Notes: generated by a model not told the origin, from the sequence alone. A stretch of DNA of 63,812 nucleotides from Telmatospirillum sp. (GCA_031291415.1 JARLJB010000238.1:1-63812), one strand, 5' to 3'; numbered from the stretch's first letter, positions 1 to 9,106 are shown. A program made the numbers and translations.

Positions 1-126
1 CACTTGATCGAAAATTTCTTCTGTCGACTCAAGCAGTTTCGAGCCATTGCGACCCGCTACGATAAAACTGCGAGAAATTTCCTCGCCGCCGTTCACCTGG
101 CGGCCTCTGTGGTCTGGCTCAATTGA
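1..126 (+). pseudogene. IS5-family transposase, C-terminal end (cut by window edge)
   Basis: The frame is open from the first base to a TGA and encodes 41 residues that begin HLIENFF and end SVVWLN. The Glu in HLIEN followed by FFCRLKQFR matches the last part of the DDE catalytic region of IS5-family (IS427-like group) transposases. This includes the third acidic residue and the basic segment after it. The rest of the gene lies outside the window, so whether the element is intact cannot be told. It ends just before a possible terminal inverted repeat and lies immediately downstream of the pgi stop codon. The family is fairly secure; the subgroup is less so. Confidence 0.75.
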
Positions 127-138
127 GGACACGCCCTA
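124..138. repeat. Putative right inverted repeat of the IS5-like element
   Basis: The sequence TGAGGACACGCCCTA overlaps the transposase stop codon. Its reverse complement, TAGGGCGTGTCCTCA, has the look of IS427-group element ends. The partner end is outside the window, so the boundary is approximate. Confidence 0.45.
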
Positions 139-153
139 GTGTTCCGACCGCTC

Positions 154-1803
154 CTATCGCCTGCGGATCTCTTTGAAATAGTTGATCAGCCCGCGGGTCG
201 ACGCATCATGACCGGACACCGGTTCCTGTCCTGCCAACTCGGGCAGAATCACCTTGGCCAGTTGCTTGCCGAGTTCCACTCCCCACTGGTCGAAGCTGTT
301 GACCTGCCAGATCACGCCCTGAACGAAGATCTTGTGTTCGTAAAGGGCGATCAGGCGTCCCAAGGTCCGTGGCGAAAGTTCGCTGTAAAGCAACGAATTG
401 GTTGGATGGTTGCCGGCAAACACCCGGTGCGGCACCAGAGCTTCCAGGGCATCTCCGGACAACCCTTGCGCCGTCAGTTCCTTGCGCACCGTCTCGGCCG
501 TCTTGCCCTGCATCAGGGCTTCCGTCTGCGCGAAGAAATTGGACAGCAGCAGGGTCTGGTGCTCTCCAATCGGATTCTGACTGTGCGCCGCGGCAAGGAA
601 ATCGGCGGGCACCAGCCGCGTTCCCTGGTGAATCAATTGGTAGAACGCATGCTGGCCGTTGGTCCCCGGTTCGCCGAACAGCACCGGCCCCGTCTGATAA
701 TCGACCGGCCGGCCGTCCAAGGTCACGCTCTTGCCGTTGCTTTCCATGTCGGCCTGCTGGAGATAGGCCGCGAACCGATGCAGATACTGGTCGTAAGGCA
801 ACACGGCATGAGCGGCCGCATCGAAGAAGTTGATATAAAGGACGCCGAGCAGGCCCAGGATCACCGGCATGTTCGCCTCAAGCGGCGCCGTGCGGAAATG
901 CTCGTCCATGTCGAAGGCGCCTTGCAGAAGCTCGGCGAAATGGTCGTAGCCGACGGCGATGGCGATCGACAGTCCGATGGCCGACCACAGAGAGTAGCGG
1001 CCGCCGACCCAGTCCCAAAAGGCGAACATGTTGCGGGTATCGATACCGAAGGCGGCCACCGCCTCGGCATTGGTCGACAGCGCGACAAAATGCCGGGCCA
1101 CCGCGTCGTTGCCGAGCGCCGCCACTGTCCAGGCCCGCGCCGTTTGCGCGTTGGCCAGAGTCTCCTGGGTGGTAAAGGTCTTCGAGGCAATGATGAACAG
1201 AGTGGTCGCCGGGTCGCAGTGCTTCAGCACCTGATGGATATGGCTGCCATCGACATTCGATACGAAATGGCTGCGCAAACCGTCCCGCCCAAAGGGCTTC
1301 AGAGCTTCAGTCGCCATCAGCGGCCCGAGGTCAGATCCACCGATACCGATGTTGACCACATCGCTGATCGGTTTCCCGCTGGCCCCACGCCAGGCGCCCG
1401 AACGAATCTGCTCGGAAAAGTCGCGCATCTGGTCCTGGACCCGGCGAACCTCGGTCATCACGTCGACACCGTCGACGGAGATCGGCCGCTTGCTGCGATT
1501 GCGCAACGCCACATGCAAAACGGAACGATTTTCCGTCGTATTGATCCGTTCGCCGGAGAACATCTGGTCACGGCGTTCCTCGAGGCCGGCCTCGCGGGCC
1601 AACTGGAACAACAAGGCAAGCGTTTCGTCGGTGATCCTGTTCTTCGAATAGTCGAGCAACAGATCGTCGAGACGAACCGTGTAGCGGGGAAACCGCGTCG
1701 GATCAGCCGCGAACAGATCGCGCATGTGCAGAGGACGCAGGGATTGAAGATGTTTGGCGAGAGCCTGCCAAGCCGGCAAAGTCTGGAGAGATCGCATGTT
1801 CAT
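154..1803 (-). CDS. pgi: Glucose-6-phosphate isomerase
   Basis: Interconverts glucose 6-phosphate and fructose 6-phosphate in the cytoplasm, at the entry to glycolysis, gluconeogenesis and sugar-nucleotide synthesis. The 549-residue protein has the expected family length. It carries the substrate-phosphate loop [11 protein letters not shown], the segment [14 protein letters not shown] and the catalytic-region signature [14 protein letters not shown]. The ATG at 1803 was chosen because it starts directly before the conserved N-terminal helix (MNMRSLQTL). A TTG 33 bases upstream would only add an Arg-rich stretch. It is transcribed alone. The IS remnant ends about 16 bases from its stop codon, so an insertion landed just behind the gene without damaging it. 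Confidence 0.95.
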   Translation of the reverse strand: MNMRSLQTLPAWQALAKHLQSLRPLHMRDLFAADPTRFPRYTVRLDDLLLDYSKNRITDETLALLFQLAREAGLEERRDQMFSGERINTTENRSVLHVALRNRSKRPISVDGVDVMTEVRRVQDQMRDFSEQIRSGAWRGASGKPISDVVNIGIGGSDLGPLMATEALKPFGRDGLRSHFVSNVDGSHIHQVLKHCDPATTLFIIASKTFTTQETLANAQTARAWTVAALGNDAVARHFVALSTNAEAVAAFGIDTRNMFAFWDWVGGRYSLWSAIGLSIAIAVGYDHFAELLQGAFDMDEHFRTAPLEANMPVILGLLGVLYINFFDAAAHAVLPYDQYLHRFAAYLQQADMESNGKSVTLDGRPVDYQTGPVLFGEPGTNGQHAFYQLIHQGTRLVPADFLAAAHSQNPIGEHQTLLLSNFFAQTEALMQGKTAETVRKELTAQGLSGDALEALVPHRVFAGNHPTNSLLYSELSPRTLGRLIALYEHKIFVQGVIWQVNSFDQWGVELGKQLAKVILPELAGQEPVSGHDASTRGLINYFKEIRRR

Positions 1804-2008
1804 TCCGTCTTCAAAACGGCGACGACGACGCGCCAAGGATAATTACGACGTTATCAGAGCCGTCGCCCGACGGCCATCCCCCGAACGCAAGACATCATTA
1901 TGAAAGGTGGATACCGGGAAGTGCTAGGGAATGGACTCCGGCCGTCGATGGGGCGCATGTTGGTGGTCCGCGAGGGAATTTTTCCCGCGAGAACGCCCTG
2001 GAGCTTCC

Positions 2009-2227
2009 ATGCCCAAGACGAAAAAACCCGCTCCGCAGCCCCTGAAGCTGAGCGCGACGGAAAAAATGATTCAAGACTGCGTCAAGAACGCCCGGGCCCG
2101 TAAGCGCTCCGGCGAAACCGACGACACATGGCGCAAGCAATACGCCGCCACCCTGAAAGTCGGAGGAGACGCCGTCCCGCTCAGTCAGACGCCATTCGCC
2201 GGAGACACCAACAAAAAGAAACTATGA
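2009..2227 (+). CDS. Small hypothetical protein (72 aa)
   Basis: An unrecognised small basic protein, starting MPKTKKPAPQP and ending DTNKKKL. The start is supported by GGAG five bases upstream of the ATG, inside an intergenic space between two minus-strand genes. The middle (LSATEKMIQDCVKNARARKR) looks helical and the ends are Lys/Pro-rich. No signal peptide or membrane segment is visible. A longer reading of the same frame begins at 1931 but lacks a comparable ribosome binding site. A function cannot be assigned. Confidence 0.5.
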   Translation: MPKTKKPAPQPLKLSATEKMIQDCVKNARARKRSGETDDTWRKQYAATLKVGGDAVPLSQTPFAGDTNKKKL

Positions 2228-2250
2228 CACCGGCATCGCTCTCGCGATGA

Positions 2251-3303
2251 TCAGTCCCCGACGGCGACAGCCAAGGTAAGCGGGTCGAACGGCGAGAGAT
2301 TGTCGAGGAACTGGTGAGTGCAGGCTTCCCATGAAAACGTCAGGGCGTAGGCCCGGCAGACGTCAGGGGAAATACCCAGCGCCGTGCGCGCGGCAACCGC
2401 GAGATCCTCGTGGAGAACACCGGCCGGCGAATCGCCGATGACGTCGAGCGGTCCGGCCACAGGATAGGCGGCGACCGGCACGCCGGAGGCCAGCGCTTCA
2501 AGCAGTACGAGACCGAAGGTATCGGTCCGGCTGGGAAAGACGAAGACCGATGCCGCCGAATAGCAGGCCGCCAATTCCTCGCCCTGCTTGGCGCCGGTAA
2601 ACAAAACATCGGGATGCTTGCGCCGCAGATCCTCGATCTGCGGGCCGTCGCCGACGACGACCTTGCATCCAGGCAGGTCGGCGGCCAGGAATGCCCCGAT
2701 GTTCTTTTCGACGGCGACGCGTCCGACATAAAGAAAAATCGGCTTTTGCAAGGCGACCAGCTGCGGCACCAATGCCTGCAACTCATCTTGGCTGCGCGGC
2801 CGGAACAGAGTGGTGTCGACGCCCCGCGACCATCGCCGGATATGACGGAAACCGCGGCTTTCCAACTCGTTCTGAACAGTCTGGGTGGCCACCATGATGG
2901 TCGCCGACGGACCATGGAACCGCCGCATGACCCGGTAGCTGAGCGGCAAGGGCACGCGGAACCGCGCCCGAATGTATTCGGGAAATTTGGTGTGGTAGGC
3001 CGTGGTGAAGGGAACGTGCCGTTTGAGACAATAGCGCCGCGCCGCCCATCCAAGCGGACCTTCGGTCGCGATATGGATGGCGCAAGGCTGATTGGCCTCG
3101 ATGGTTTTTGCCAAGCGTCGTCCGGGTTTGATCGCCAGCCTGATCTCAGGATAGGTTGGACAAGGAAGGCTGCGGAATTGGTCGGGCGTCACGAAGACAA
3201 CTTCGTGGCCGAAGCGGAGCAGTTCCTCGCGCAATGTTCCCAGGGTACGAACCACGCCGTTAACCTGGGGATACCACGCATCGGTAACGACAAGTATGCG
3301 CAT
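2251..3303 (-). CDS. GT4-family glycosyltransferase (MgtA/SqdX type)
   Basis: A GT-B glycosyltransferase of about 350 residues, presumably transferring a hexose or mannose to a lipid acceptor at the inner membrane. The N-terminal domain begins MRILVVTDAWYPQVNGV, typical of this group. The C-terminal donor-binding domain has FLYVGRVAVEKN and the DTFGLVLLEALASG motif, a form of the E-x7-E signature with Asp in the first place. The start at 3303 puts Met directly before the first beta strand; the extra seven upstream codons are unlikely to be translated. It lies 27 bases downstream of the metallophosphoesterase gene on the same strand, probably as a two-gene operon. The acceptor is unknown. Confidence 0.85.
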   Translation of the reverse strand: MRILVVTDAWYPQVNGVVRTLGTLREELLRFGHEVVFVTPDQFRSLPCPTYPEIRLAIKPGRRLAKTIEANQPCAIHIATEGPLGWAARRYCLKRHVPFTTAYHTKFPEYIRARFRVPLPLSYRVMRRFHGPSATIMVATQTVQNELESRGFRHIRRWSRGVDTTLFRPRSQDELQALVPQLVALQKPIFLYVGRVAVEKNIGAFLAADLPGCKVVVGDGPQIEDLRRKHPDVLFTGAKQGEELAACYSAASVFVFPSRTDTFGLVLLEALASGVPVAAYPVAGPLDVIGDSPAGVLHEDLAVAARTALGISPDVCRAYALTFSWEACTHQFLDNLSPFDPLTLAVAVGD

Positions 3304-3330
3304 GAGTGATCCGGTTCTGTTCAAAGGTCG

Positions 3331-4131
3331 TCAGTCCTGCGCAGCCGGCGCCAGATGTTCCTCGAAAAGCGACAGTTGCCGGGCTTCGGTCCATCGCAGG
3401 ATCTCCAGCCGGCCGTCATAGTGCTCGACCAAGGCGGTGCAGCTCTCCACCCAGTCGCCATCGTTGGCGTAACAGATACCGCCGATTTCCCTGAGCTCGG
3501 CATGGTGGATATGTCCGCAAATGATCCCGTCGACGCCGCGATAGCGGGCGACATCGATCATCGCCTCCTCGAATTGGGCGATGAATTGCACGGCGTTTTT
3601 AACCTTGTGTTTCAGATAGGCTGACAACGACCAATAGGGATATCCCAGTTTGCGGCGCAGCCAGTTAAACCAATGATTCATCGCCAGAGCGGCGGTGTAG
3701 GCGTGGTCACCGAGATAGGCGAGCCACTTGGCATATTGCACGACGCCGTCAAACTGATCGCCATGCATGATCAGGAAGCGCTTGCCGTCGGCCATCTGGT
3801 GGATGGTTTCGTTCAGGACCTGAACTTCGCCGAAATTGAATTCGAGGTAGTCGCGGGCGAATTCATCGTGGTTGCCCGGAACGAAGACGACCTTGGTTCC
3901 CTTGCGGGCCTTGCGCAGCAGCTTTTGAACGACGTCGTTATGGGCCTGAGGCCAATGCCACGACCGCCGCAGCCGCCAGCCGTCGATCATATCGCCGACC
4001 AGATAGAGATAATCGGATTCGGTGTTCTTCAGGAAATCGAGAAGAAATTCTGCCTTACAGCCCCGTGTGCCCAAATGCACATCGGAGATCCAGATCGCGC
4101 GATAGTTCTGCACGCCGGAAATCACCGTCAT
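3331..4131 (-). CDS. LpxH-like metallophosphoesterase (UDP-2,3-diacylglucosamine diphosphatase family)
   Basis: A calcineurin-like phosphoesterase of 266 residues. All metal-binding blocks are visible in order: SDVHLG (Asp17, His19), VGDMIDGW, PGNHDE, MHGDQFD and CGHIHH. This set and the length match the LpxH-like branch that alphaproteobacterial genomes often carry. In true LpxH the reaction is hydrolysis of UDP-2,3-diacylglucosamine in lipid A synthesis, at the inner face of the inner membrane. The neighbouring glycosyltransferase and the divergent lipid kinase gene support an envelope-lipid role. Whether this copy is the lipid A enzyme or a paralogue acting on another lipid pyrophosphate cannot be told from the sequence. 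Confidence 0.8.
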   Translation of the reverse strand: MTVISGVQNYRAIWISDVHLGTRGCKAEFLLDFLKNTESDYLYLVGDMIDGWRLRRSWHWPQAHNDVVQKLLRKARKGTKVVFVPGNHDEFARDYLEFNFGEVQVLNETIHQMADGKRFLIMHGDQFDGVVQYAKWLAYLGDHAYTAALAMNHWFNWLRRKLGYPYWSLSAYLKHKVKNAVQFIAQFEEAMIDVARYRGVDGIICGHIHHAELREIGGICYANDGDWVESCTALVEHYDGRLEILRWTEARQLSLFEEHLAPAAQD

Positions 4132-4198
4132 CGTCTCATGCGTCCACTCGTCTTGCCTCGAACCGGCAGAGCAGGCTTATAGTAGGCGAAGATCAAAC

Positions 4199-4227
4199 TT
4201 GTACATAAACATTGTGGTATCTATATT
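4199..4227 (+). promoter_or_regulatory. Possible sigma-70-type promoter for the lipid kinase gene
   Basis: TTGTAC and TATATT are separated by 17 bases inside an AT-rich stretch, unusual in this GC-rich window, between two divergent genes. The -10 matches five of six consensus positions; the -35 is weak. Confidence 0.4.
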
Positions 4228-4306
4228 GTTATTTCATAAAACTGCCCAAATAATGTCATGCAAGTTTCATCGATCATCCGTGCCGCGACAGGTATAGACG
4301 GGGCCT

Positions 4307-5230
4307 ATGCATATGACCCTGACACAAACGATGCCGGGAACGGGGATCTGTCGACGACGGGTCCTGGTAATATACAATCCAACTGCCGGGCAATGGCGTC
4401 GCCGGCGCCTGCGGGCCACCTTGCGGGCGCTCGAAGGCGAAGGCTGTACGCTGACGCTGCATGAAACCACCCGACCGGGCGATGCCGAGGCGACGGCGGC
4501 GGATCTTCGTGCGGCGGATTTCGATGTGGTGGTTGCGGCCGGCGGCGACGGCACTATAAATGAGGTGGCCAACGGTCTGATCAAAGCCATCGAAGCCATC
4601 CCGCCGCTGGCGATCATCCCGCTTGGTACCGCCAATGTTCTCGCCCAGGAGATCGGACTGCACGGTCAACCGGCAACGATCGCCAAGGCGATCGCCTATG
4701 GCGGGCGAATCACCGTCCATCTCGGATTGGCCAACGGGCGCCATTTTATCATGATGGCCGGCGTCGGTTTCGACGCCCATGTGGTCGCCAATGTCGATCT
4801 TGCCCTCAAGCGACACACCGGCAAGATTGCCTATGTCCTGGAAACCTTGACCCAGGCGCTACGCTACGGTTTTCCCGCCTGTCGAGTGACAATCGACGGC
4901 GTGACCCGTAACGCGAGGTCCGTCGTGGTGTGCAACGGCCGCCATTACGGCGGACCCTTCGTCGCAGCTCCGGAAGCCAGCCTCGGCGCCCCGACGTTCG
5001 AGGTCTGTCTGCTCGAACGCGGCGGCTGGACCCATGTCCTGCGTTACGGCGCCGCTCTGGTAATGGGCCGGCTGGCTGCGCTATCCGACGTCCGGATTCT
5101 CTCCGCCCGCTCCTTGCGGATCGAGGGTGAGGACGGACTTCCGGTGCAGGGAGACGGCGACATCATCGCCACCCTGCCGGTCGACATCACCGTGGCGGAC
5201 AAGACGCTCGACCTGATCGTTCCTGAGTAA
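4307..5230 (+). CDS. Diacylglycerol kinase family lipid kinase (YegS/BmrU-like)
   Basis: A 307-residue protein of the DAGK catalytic-domain family, which phosphorylates lipid alcohols such as diacylglycerol or sphingoid bases at the inner membrane. VLVIYNPTAG near residues 19-28 and the nucleotide-binding loop AAGGDGTINEVANGL (GGDGT at 79-83) identify the family, as does PLGTANVLAQEI. There is no signal peptide. Two ATGs lie close together (4307 and 4313); either could be used. It is divergent from the phosphoesterase-glycosyltransferase pair, suggesting a shared lipid or glycolipid theme. It ends four bases before the convergent pmbA stop codon. The substrate cannot be assigned. Confidence 0.85.
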   Translation: MHMTLTQTMPGTGICRRRVLVIYNPTAGQWRRRRLRATLRALEGEGCTLTLHETTRPGDAEATAADLRAADFDVVVAAGGDGTINEVANGLIKAIEAIPPLAIIPLGTANVLAQEIGLHGQPATIAKAIAYGGRITVHLGLANGRHFIMMAGVGFDAHVVANVDLALKRHTGKIAYVLETLTQALRYGFPACRVTIDGVTRNARSVVVCNGRHYGGPFVAAPEASLGAPTFEVCLLERGGWTHVLRYGAALVMGRLAALSDVRILSARSLRIEGEDGLPVQGDGDIIATLPVDITVADKTLDLIVPE

Positions 5231-5233
5231 AAC

Positions 5234-6577
5234 TCAAGCTCCGGCGATCGTCATGCCATCGATCCGCACGGTCGGCGCGTCGGTCCCATAGCGCCAGACC
5301 AGATCGTTGGCCGGCGTCAATTCGCGGAACATCTCCTTGAGATTGCCGGCCACGGTGACCTCGCTGACCGGATAGGCGATCTCGCCGCCTTTGATCCAGA
5401 AGCCGGCCGCGCCGCGGGAATAGTCGCCGGTCACGCCATTCACGCCCATGCCGAACAGTTCGGTGACATAGAACCCTTCGGGGATGTCGAAGATCATTTC
5501 GGCCGGCGTGATGGCTCCCGGCTCCATCCACAGATTGGTCACCGACGGTGAAGGCGGCGAACCGACGCCCCGCGCCGCATGACCGGTGGTTTCGAGACCG
5601 AGCTGGCGTGCCGACCGCAGATCGAGCAGCCAGGTGGTCAGCGTACCGGCATCGATAAGGGCGCGCCGCCGGTTGGCGATTCCCTCCCCGTCGCAGGGTT
5701 TCGAGCGGAGCCCGCGCTGGCGATGTGGATCGTCGGTGATGGTCACGCCGTCGGCGAAGATCTGCGCCCCCAGGCTGTCTTTGAGAAAGCTGGTGCCCCG
5801 GGTAATCGCCCCGCCGTTGATCGCCCCGGCCAGATGCCCGAGGAAGGACCGCGATACGCGTGGGTCAAAGACCACGGGAAGCTTGGCCGTCCTTGCTTTG
5901 CGCGCTCCCAGGCGTTCGACCGCCCGGTGCCCCGCCCCCTGCCCGATATCCTCGGGCGAACGGAGGTCGGCGGCGTAGACGGCCGAGGAAAAGTCATAGT
6001 CCCGTTCCATGCCACCCGCGGCGTCGCCGGCCAGGACGGCGGCGGAAATCTGCGCGCTGCTGACGCTGTAACTGTGGGAAAAGCCGTTGGATGCCACCAG
6101 CGCCACTTTCGAACGGCCCCAACCGGCATCAGCCCCTTCCGAGTTCGTCACGCCGCGCACAGCGCGCGCCGCGTCCTCGGCCCGTTTCGCCCAATCGACC
6201 AGTTGCTCGGTGGACGGCTCAGTGGGATCGCAGATATCGAGAACCGGAAAATCGCGGGCCAACTGCGCCGGATCGGCCAAGCCGCAATAGGGATCCTCCG
6301 GAACGGCACGGGCCATGGCCACCGCCCGCTCGACCAGTTCGGCCAATGCCTGGACGCTGCGATCCGACGACGACACAAACGCCTGGTGTTTGCCGATCAG
6401 GACCCTAAGGCCGACGTCGCCTGCCTCCGACCGTTCGACTTTCTCCGGCCGCCCGAGCCGAAAGGTGACCGACAGCGAGGACTGGTCGACAAGCAGGGCA
6501 TCGGCGGCATCGGCGCCGGCCGCCTTCGCCTTGGCGATCAGATCGGCTAACAGAGTCTCGGCTTCATCGGCGGCCAT
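5234..6577 (-). CDS. pmbA: TldD/PmbA family protein, TldE (PmbA) subunit
   Basis: A 447-residue protein of the U62 peptidase family. It begins with the TldD/PmbA N-terminal pattern (AEKLL-like helix, then EKVERSEAGDVGLRVLIG). It ends with the family C-terminus around FGMGVNGVTGDYSRGAAGF and IAYPVSEVTVAGNL. In this family TldD carries the metal site and PmbA/TldE lacks it. No HExxxH motif is present here, so this is the TldE partner of the TldD-TldE heterodimer that degrades unfolded peptides and matures RiPPs. No tldD lies in the window. It follows the ubiD-like gene by 54 bases and may be cotranscribed with it. Confidence 0.88.
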   Translation of the reverse strand: MAADEAETLLADLIAKAKAAGADAADALLVDQSSLSVTFRLGRPEKVERSEAGDVGLRVLIGKHQAFVSSSDRSVQALAELVERAVAMARAVPEDPYCGLADPAQLARDFPVLDICDPTEPSTEQLVDWAKRAEDAARAVRGVTNSEGADAGWGRSKVALVASNGFSHSYSVSSAQISAAVLAGDAAGGMERDYDFSSAVYAADLRSPEDIGQGAGHRAVERLGARKARTAKLPVVFDPRVSRSFLGHLAGAINGGAITRGTSFLKDSLGAQIFADGVTITDDPHRQRGLRSKPCDGEGIANRRRALIDAGTLTTWLLDLRSARQLGLETTGHAARGVGSPPSPSVTNLWMEPGAITPAEMIFDIPEGFYVTELFGMGVNGVTGDYSRGAAGFWIKGGEIAYPVSEVTVAGNLKEMFRELTPANDLVWRYGTDAPTVRIDGMTIAGA

Positions 6578-6631
6578 TTATGGCTCCTTCCAAATAATTG
6601 CAACGGCGGCACAGGCACGCCAAAGGGATAA

Positions 6632-8155
6632 CTATTTCCAGATCGGCCGCCCGGTTCCGGGCAGACCATATTGCGCCCATTTGCGCGTGACCTCGTCGAT
6701 CACCACCGGATCCATATGGATCTTGCGCCCCCAGTCGCGATGGGTCTCCGGCGGCAACTTGTTGGTGGCGTCCATGCCAAGCTTGCCGCCGAGTCCCGAT
6801 TCCGGCGAGGCGAAGTCGAGATAATCGATCGGCGTATTCTCGACGACCATAATGTCACGCGCCGGATCCATACGGGTGGAGATCGCCCACATCACGTCTT
6901 TCCAATCACGCGCGTTGATGTCGTCATCGACGACGATCACAAATTTCGTGTAGACGAATTGTCGCAGGAACGACCAGACGCCCATCATGACGCGCCGGGC
7001 GTGGCCAGGGTAGGTTTTCTTGATGGAAACGACGGCGATCCGGTAGGAACATCCTTCCGGCGGCAGCCAGAAGTCGACGATTTCCGGGAATTGCTGCGCA
7101 AGAAGCGGAATGAACACTTCGTTCAAAGCTTCTCCCATAATCGACGGCTCATCGGGCGGACGGCCGGTGAAGGTCGACAGATAGATGGGATCGCGGCGCA
7201 TGGTGATCGCCGAAATCGTAAACACGGGAAAGCGCTCGACGGAGTTGTAATAACCGGTGTGGTCGCCGTATGGCCCCTCGTCGCCGTAATCGGACAGCGA
7301 CACATGACCTTCGAGGATGATCTCGGCCTGGCCCGGCACCTTGAGCGGAACGGTCTTGCAATCCACCAGTTCGACTTTCCGTCCGCGCAGCAAACCGGCG
7401 AACTGGTATTCGGACAAGGTATCGGGCACCGGTGTGACGGCCGCGAGAATGGTTCCCGGATCGGCGCCGATCACCACGGCGACTGGCAGCGGTTCGGCCT
7501 TTTCCCCGGCCCAACGCTGATGATGCTGGGCCCCGCCACGATGCCGCAGCCAGCGCATCAAGGTGGTGTTGCGCCCCGTCACCTGCATACGATAGATGCC
7601 GAGATTGAAGGCATCCCGCCGATCGGCGTCGGGGCCTGTGGCGCGCGGCCCCTGGGTGACCACCAAAGGCCAGGTAATCAGGGGCGCAGGTTCGCCCGGC
7701 CAGCAACTTTGGATCGGCAGGCGGGCCAGATCGATCTCGTCGCCGGTCAGCACCACCTCCTGGCAGGGGGCCGAACTGACGGTCTTGGGACGCATGGCCA
7801 TGACCGTTTTCAGAAGAGGCAACATCCCGATCGCCTCGCGCCACCCGCCGGGAGGCTCGGGTTGCTTGAGAAAAGCCAGCGTCTCGCCGATCTCGCGCAG
7901 TTGATGCGGCTCCCGGTCCATACCCCAGGCCACCCGTTCGATCGTCCCGAACAGATTGACCAGTACCGGCATGTCATAGCGCCGGCCGTCCGCACCGATC
8001 ACATTTTCAAACAGAACGGCGGGACCGCCCTCAGCCAAAAGACGAGTCTGAATTTCGGTGATTTCCAACACCGGCGAAACCGGCTCGGTGACACGGACCA
8101 GGCGGCCGGCCTTTTCGAGATGGGCCAGGAAATCGCGCAATGAGGAATAAGGCAT
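6632..8155 (-). CDS. ubiD: UbiD family decarboxylase
   Basis: A 507-residue protein of the prenylated-FMN-dependent (de)carboxylase family. Characteristic segments are [18 protein letters not shown] at the N-terminus, [18 protein letters not shown] in the middle and [18 protein letters not shown] before the C-terminal domain. Length and N-terminus match UbiD, the 3-polyprenyl-4-hydroxybenzoate carboxy-lyase of ubiquinone synthesis, which needs the flavin prenyltransferase UbiX. No ubiX is in the window. Related family members act on other aromatic acids, but the full-length match to the UbiD type makes quinone synthesis the likely role. Confidence 0.9.
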   Translation of the reverse strand: MPYSSLRDFLAHLEKAGRLVRVTEPVSPVLEITEIQTRLLAEGGPAVLFENVIGADGRRYDMPVLVNLFGTIERVAWGMDREPHQLREIGETLAFLKQPEPPGGWREAIGMLPLLKTVMAMRPKTVSSAPCQEVVLTGDEIDLARLPIQSCWPGEPAPLITWPLVVTQGPRATGPDADRRDAFNLGIYRMQVTGRNTTLMRWLRHRGGAQHHQRWAGEKAEPLPVAVVIGADPGTILAAVTPVPDTLSEYQFAGLLRGRKVELVDCKTVPLKVPGQAEIILEGHVSLSDYGDEGPYGDHTGYYNSVERFPVFTISAITMRRDPIYLSTFTGRPPDEPSIMGEALNEVFIPLLAQQFPEIVDFWLPPEGCSYRIAVVSIKKTYPGHARRVMMGVWSFLRQFVYTKFVIVVDDDINARDWKDVMWAISTRMDPARDIMVVENTPIDYLDFASPESGLGGKLGMDATNKLPPETHRDWGRKIHMDPVVIDEVTRKWAQYGLPGTGRPIWK

Positions 8156-8240
8156 GACGATCGTCTAATGGATTGGGGGGGAATCCATTGGAGAGCCAAT
8201 GGCCTCTGGCGTCAAGCGATACCCTGTTCATTAAAATGAA

Positions 8241-8260
8241 ATGTCCCTCAAGCGCCGGGC
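8241..8260 (+). repeat. Truncated copy of the dispersed repeat
   Basis: ATGTCCCTCAAGCGCCGGGC is the first 20 bases of the repeat unit that appears complete a few bases later. It breaks off into unrelated sequence. Confidence 0.7.
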
Positions 8261-8274
8261 AGGAAGTTGTTAAG

Positions 8275-8378
8275 TGTCCCTCAAGCGCCGGGCGCCGGCG
8301 TCCGCCGGCTTGGCTTATGCGCGAATCGTCGCGCGGGGCCTCAATGGCCAGTCGCGGCAAGCCGCTCCGTTTTTGAAA
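8275..8378 (+). repeat. Dispersed repeat, tandem unit 1 (104 bp)
   Basis: Starts TGTCCCTCAAGCGCCGGG and runs to CCGCTCCGTTTTTGAAA. The next unit follows directly and is nearly identical except for a variable stretch after the first 20 bases. The start can fold through GCCGG...CCGGC. Confidence 0.85.
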
Positions 8379-8483
8379 TGTCCCTCAAGCGCCGGGTGGG
8401 CGCATCCGCGCCCTTGGCTTACGCGCGAATCGTCGCGCGGGGCCTCAATGGCCCAGTCGCGGCAAGCCGCTCCGTTTTTGAAA
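8379..8483 (+). repeat. Dispersed repeat, tandem unit 2 (105 bp)
   Basis: Same start and end as unit 1, with one extra C in GGCCCAGTCGCGG. The variable part after the shared start (TGGGCGCATCCGCGCCC) differs, but it preserves a hairpin, so the change is compensated. Confidence 0.85.
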
Positions 8484-8638
8484 TGTCCGGCATTGCCTTT
8501 TGAAGGAACCCGACCGGAGCGGGCATAGCCCGCGACTAGCGCATTGAGCGCGCCGCAGCGTTGCCGGAGCGTCAGCGCAGGCATAAGCGAGGAAAGCCAA
8601 GCCGGCGGATGCCGGCGCCCGGCGCTTGAGGGACATTT
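8484..8638 (-). repeat. Dispersed repeat, inverted longer copy
   Basis: Read on the minus strand from 8638, it starts AAATGTCCCTCAAGCGCCGG. It continues with the CCGGCATCCGCCGGCTTGG version also found at 21217-21280, then diverges from units 1 and 2. A further scrap, AAATGTCCCTCATT on the minus strand, lies at about 8642-8655. Confidence 0.75.
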
Positions 8639-8661
8639 AACAATGAGGGACATTTACAAAA

Positions 8662-8698
8662 CCAAAAGGCCCGGCGCCTGGGGCACCGGGCCTTTTGG
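8662..8698. terminator. Bidirectional-looking terminator hairpin downstream of the phasin gene
   Basis: A perfect 13-bp stem (CCAAAAGGCCCGG pairing with CCGGGCCTTTTGG) has an 11-base loop. It sits two bases beyond the phasin stop codon. The A and T runs lie inside the stem, so a U-rich 3' arm is transcribed in either direction. Confidence 0.85.
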
Positions 8699-8699
8699 A

Positions 8700-9050
8700 T
8701 CAGGCCGCCTTGAACAGACCGGACAGCGCCTGGACACGCGCGTTCAGCGGCGCAAAGCTGCTGGTCACGATGCTGTTGGCCAATTCCTGGATCTTGCGGC
8801 TCTCGGCCACAAAATTCTCGAGACTGGTCTTCGCCAAGCCGGTGTAAATGGTTTGGAACTCCGTCGGGCTCTTGGCACTGGTCAGCGCCTTGACGGCATT
8901 CGTCGTTTGCTCGATCGATTGATTGGCCAGCGACGAATAGGCTTTCGCCAGATCTTCGAAACCTTTGACGGTTACGCTGCTGCTCTTCACCAAAGCTTCG
9001 ACATTGGCCTTCCCGAAAGCAACGACGTCTTCAAGATTCTGTACGGTCAT
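8700..9050 (-). CDS. Phasin family protein
   Basis: A 116-residue amphipathic helical protein that coats polyhydroxyalkanoate granules. Its sequence (MTVQNLEDVVAFGKANVEAL, then FEDLAKAYSSLANQSIEQT and a C-terminal segment of small residues) fits the Phasin_2 type common in Rhodospirillales. GAGGA precedes the ATG by about nine bases. A promoter with a PhaR-like operator lies upstream and a strong terminator directly downstream, so it is a single-gene unit controlled by the polymer level. No PHA synthase gene is in the window. Confidence 0.9.
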   Translation of the reverse strand: MTVQNLEDVVAFGKANVEALVKSSSVTVKGFEDLAKAYSSLANQSIEQTTNAVKALTSAKSPTEFQTIYTGLAKTSLENFVAESRKIQELANSIVTSSFAPLNARVQALSGLFKAA

Positions 9051-9106
9051 GGGTGCATCCTCGCAGGTGATTTGGTTGGCGCCGTGCGATCGCCACCTGG
9101 CGATTG

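Larger units (their letters stand above)
8156..8699. other. Intergenic region between ubiD and the phasin gene: repeats and terminator
   Basis: No credible gene lies here. Most of the space is taken by the dispersed GC-rich repeat cluster, and the last 38 bases form a strong hairpin. Several short open frames that span the repeats are by-products of their composition. Confidence 0.8.

Noticed and set aside
139-1842. 567-aa open frame on the plus strand opposite pgi
   Set aside because: It is the mirror of a GC-rich gene with strong third-position bias. The opposite strand encodes a complete, conserved pgi.
2234-2249. Short hairpin CATCGC-TCTC-GCGATG as terminator of the small gene
   Set aside because: A six-base stem without a T run is too weak to call in a GC-rich genome.
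8267-8528. Small frames across the repeats (78-84 residues)
   Set aside because: They read through the repeat units in both orientations and have no start signals or family similarity.
8275-8638. CRISPR-like array
   Set aside because: The units are about 105 bp long, directly joined without spacers, and include an inverted copy.
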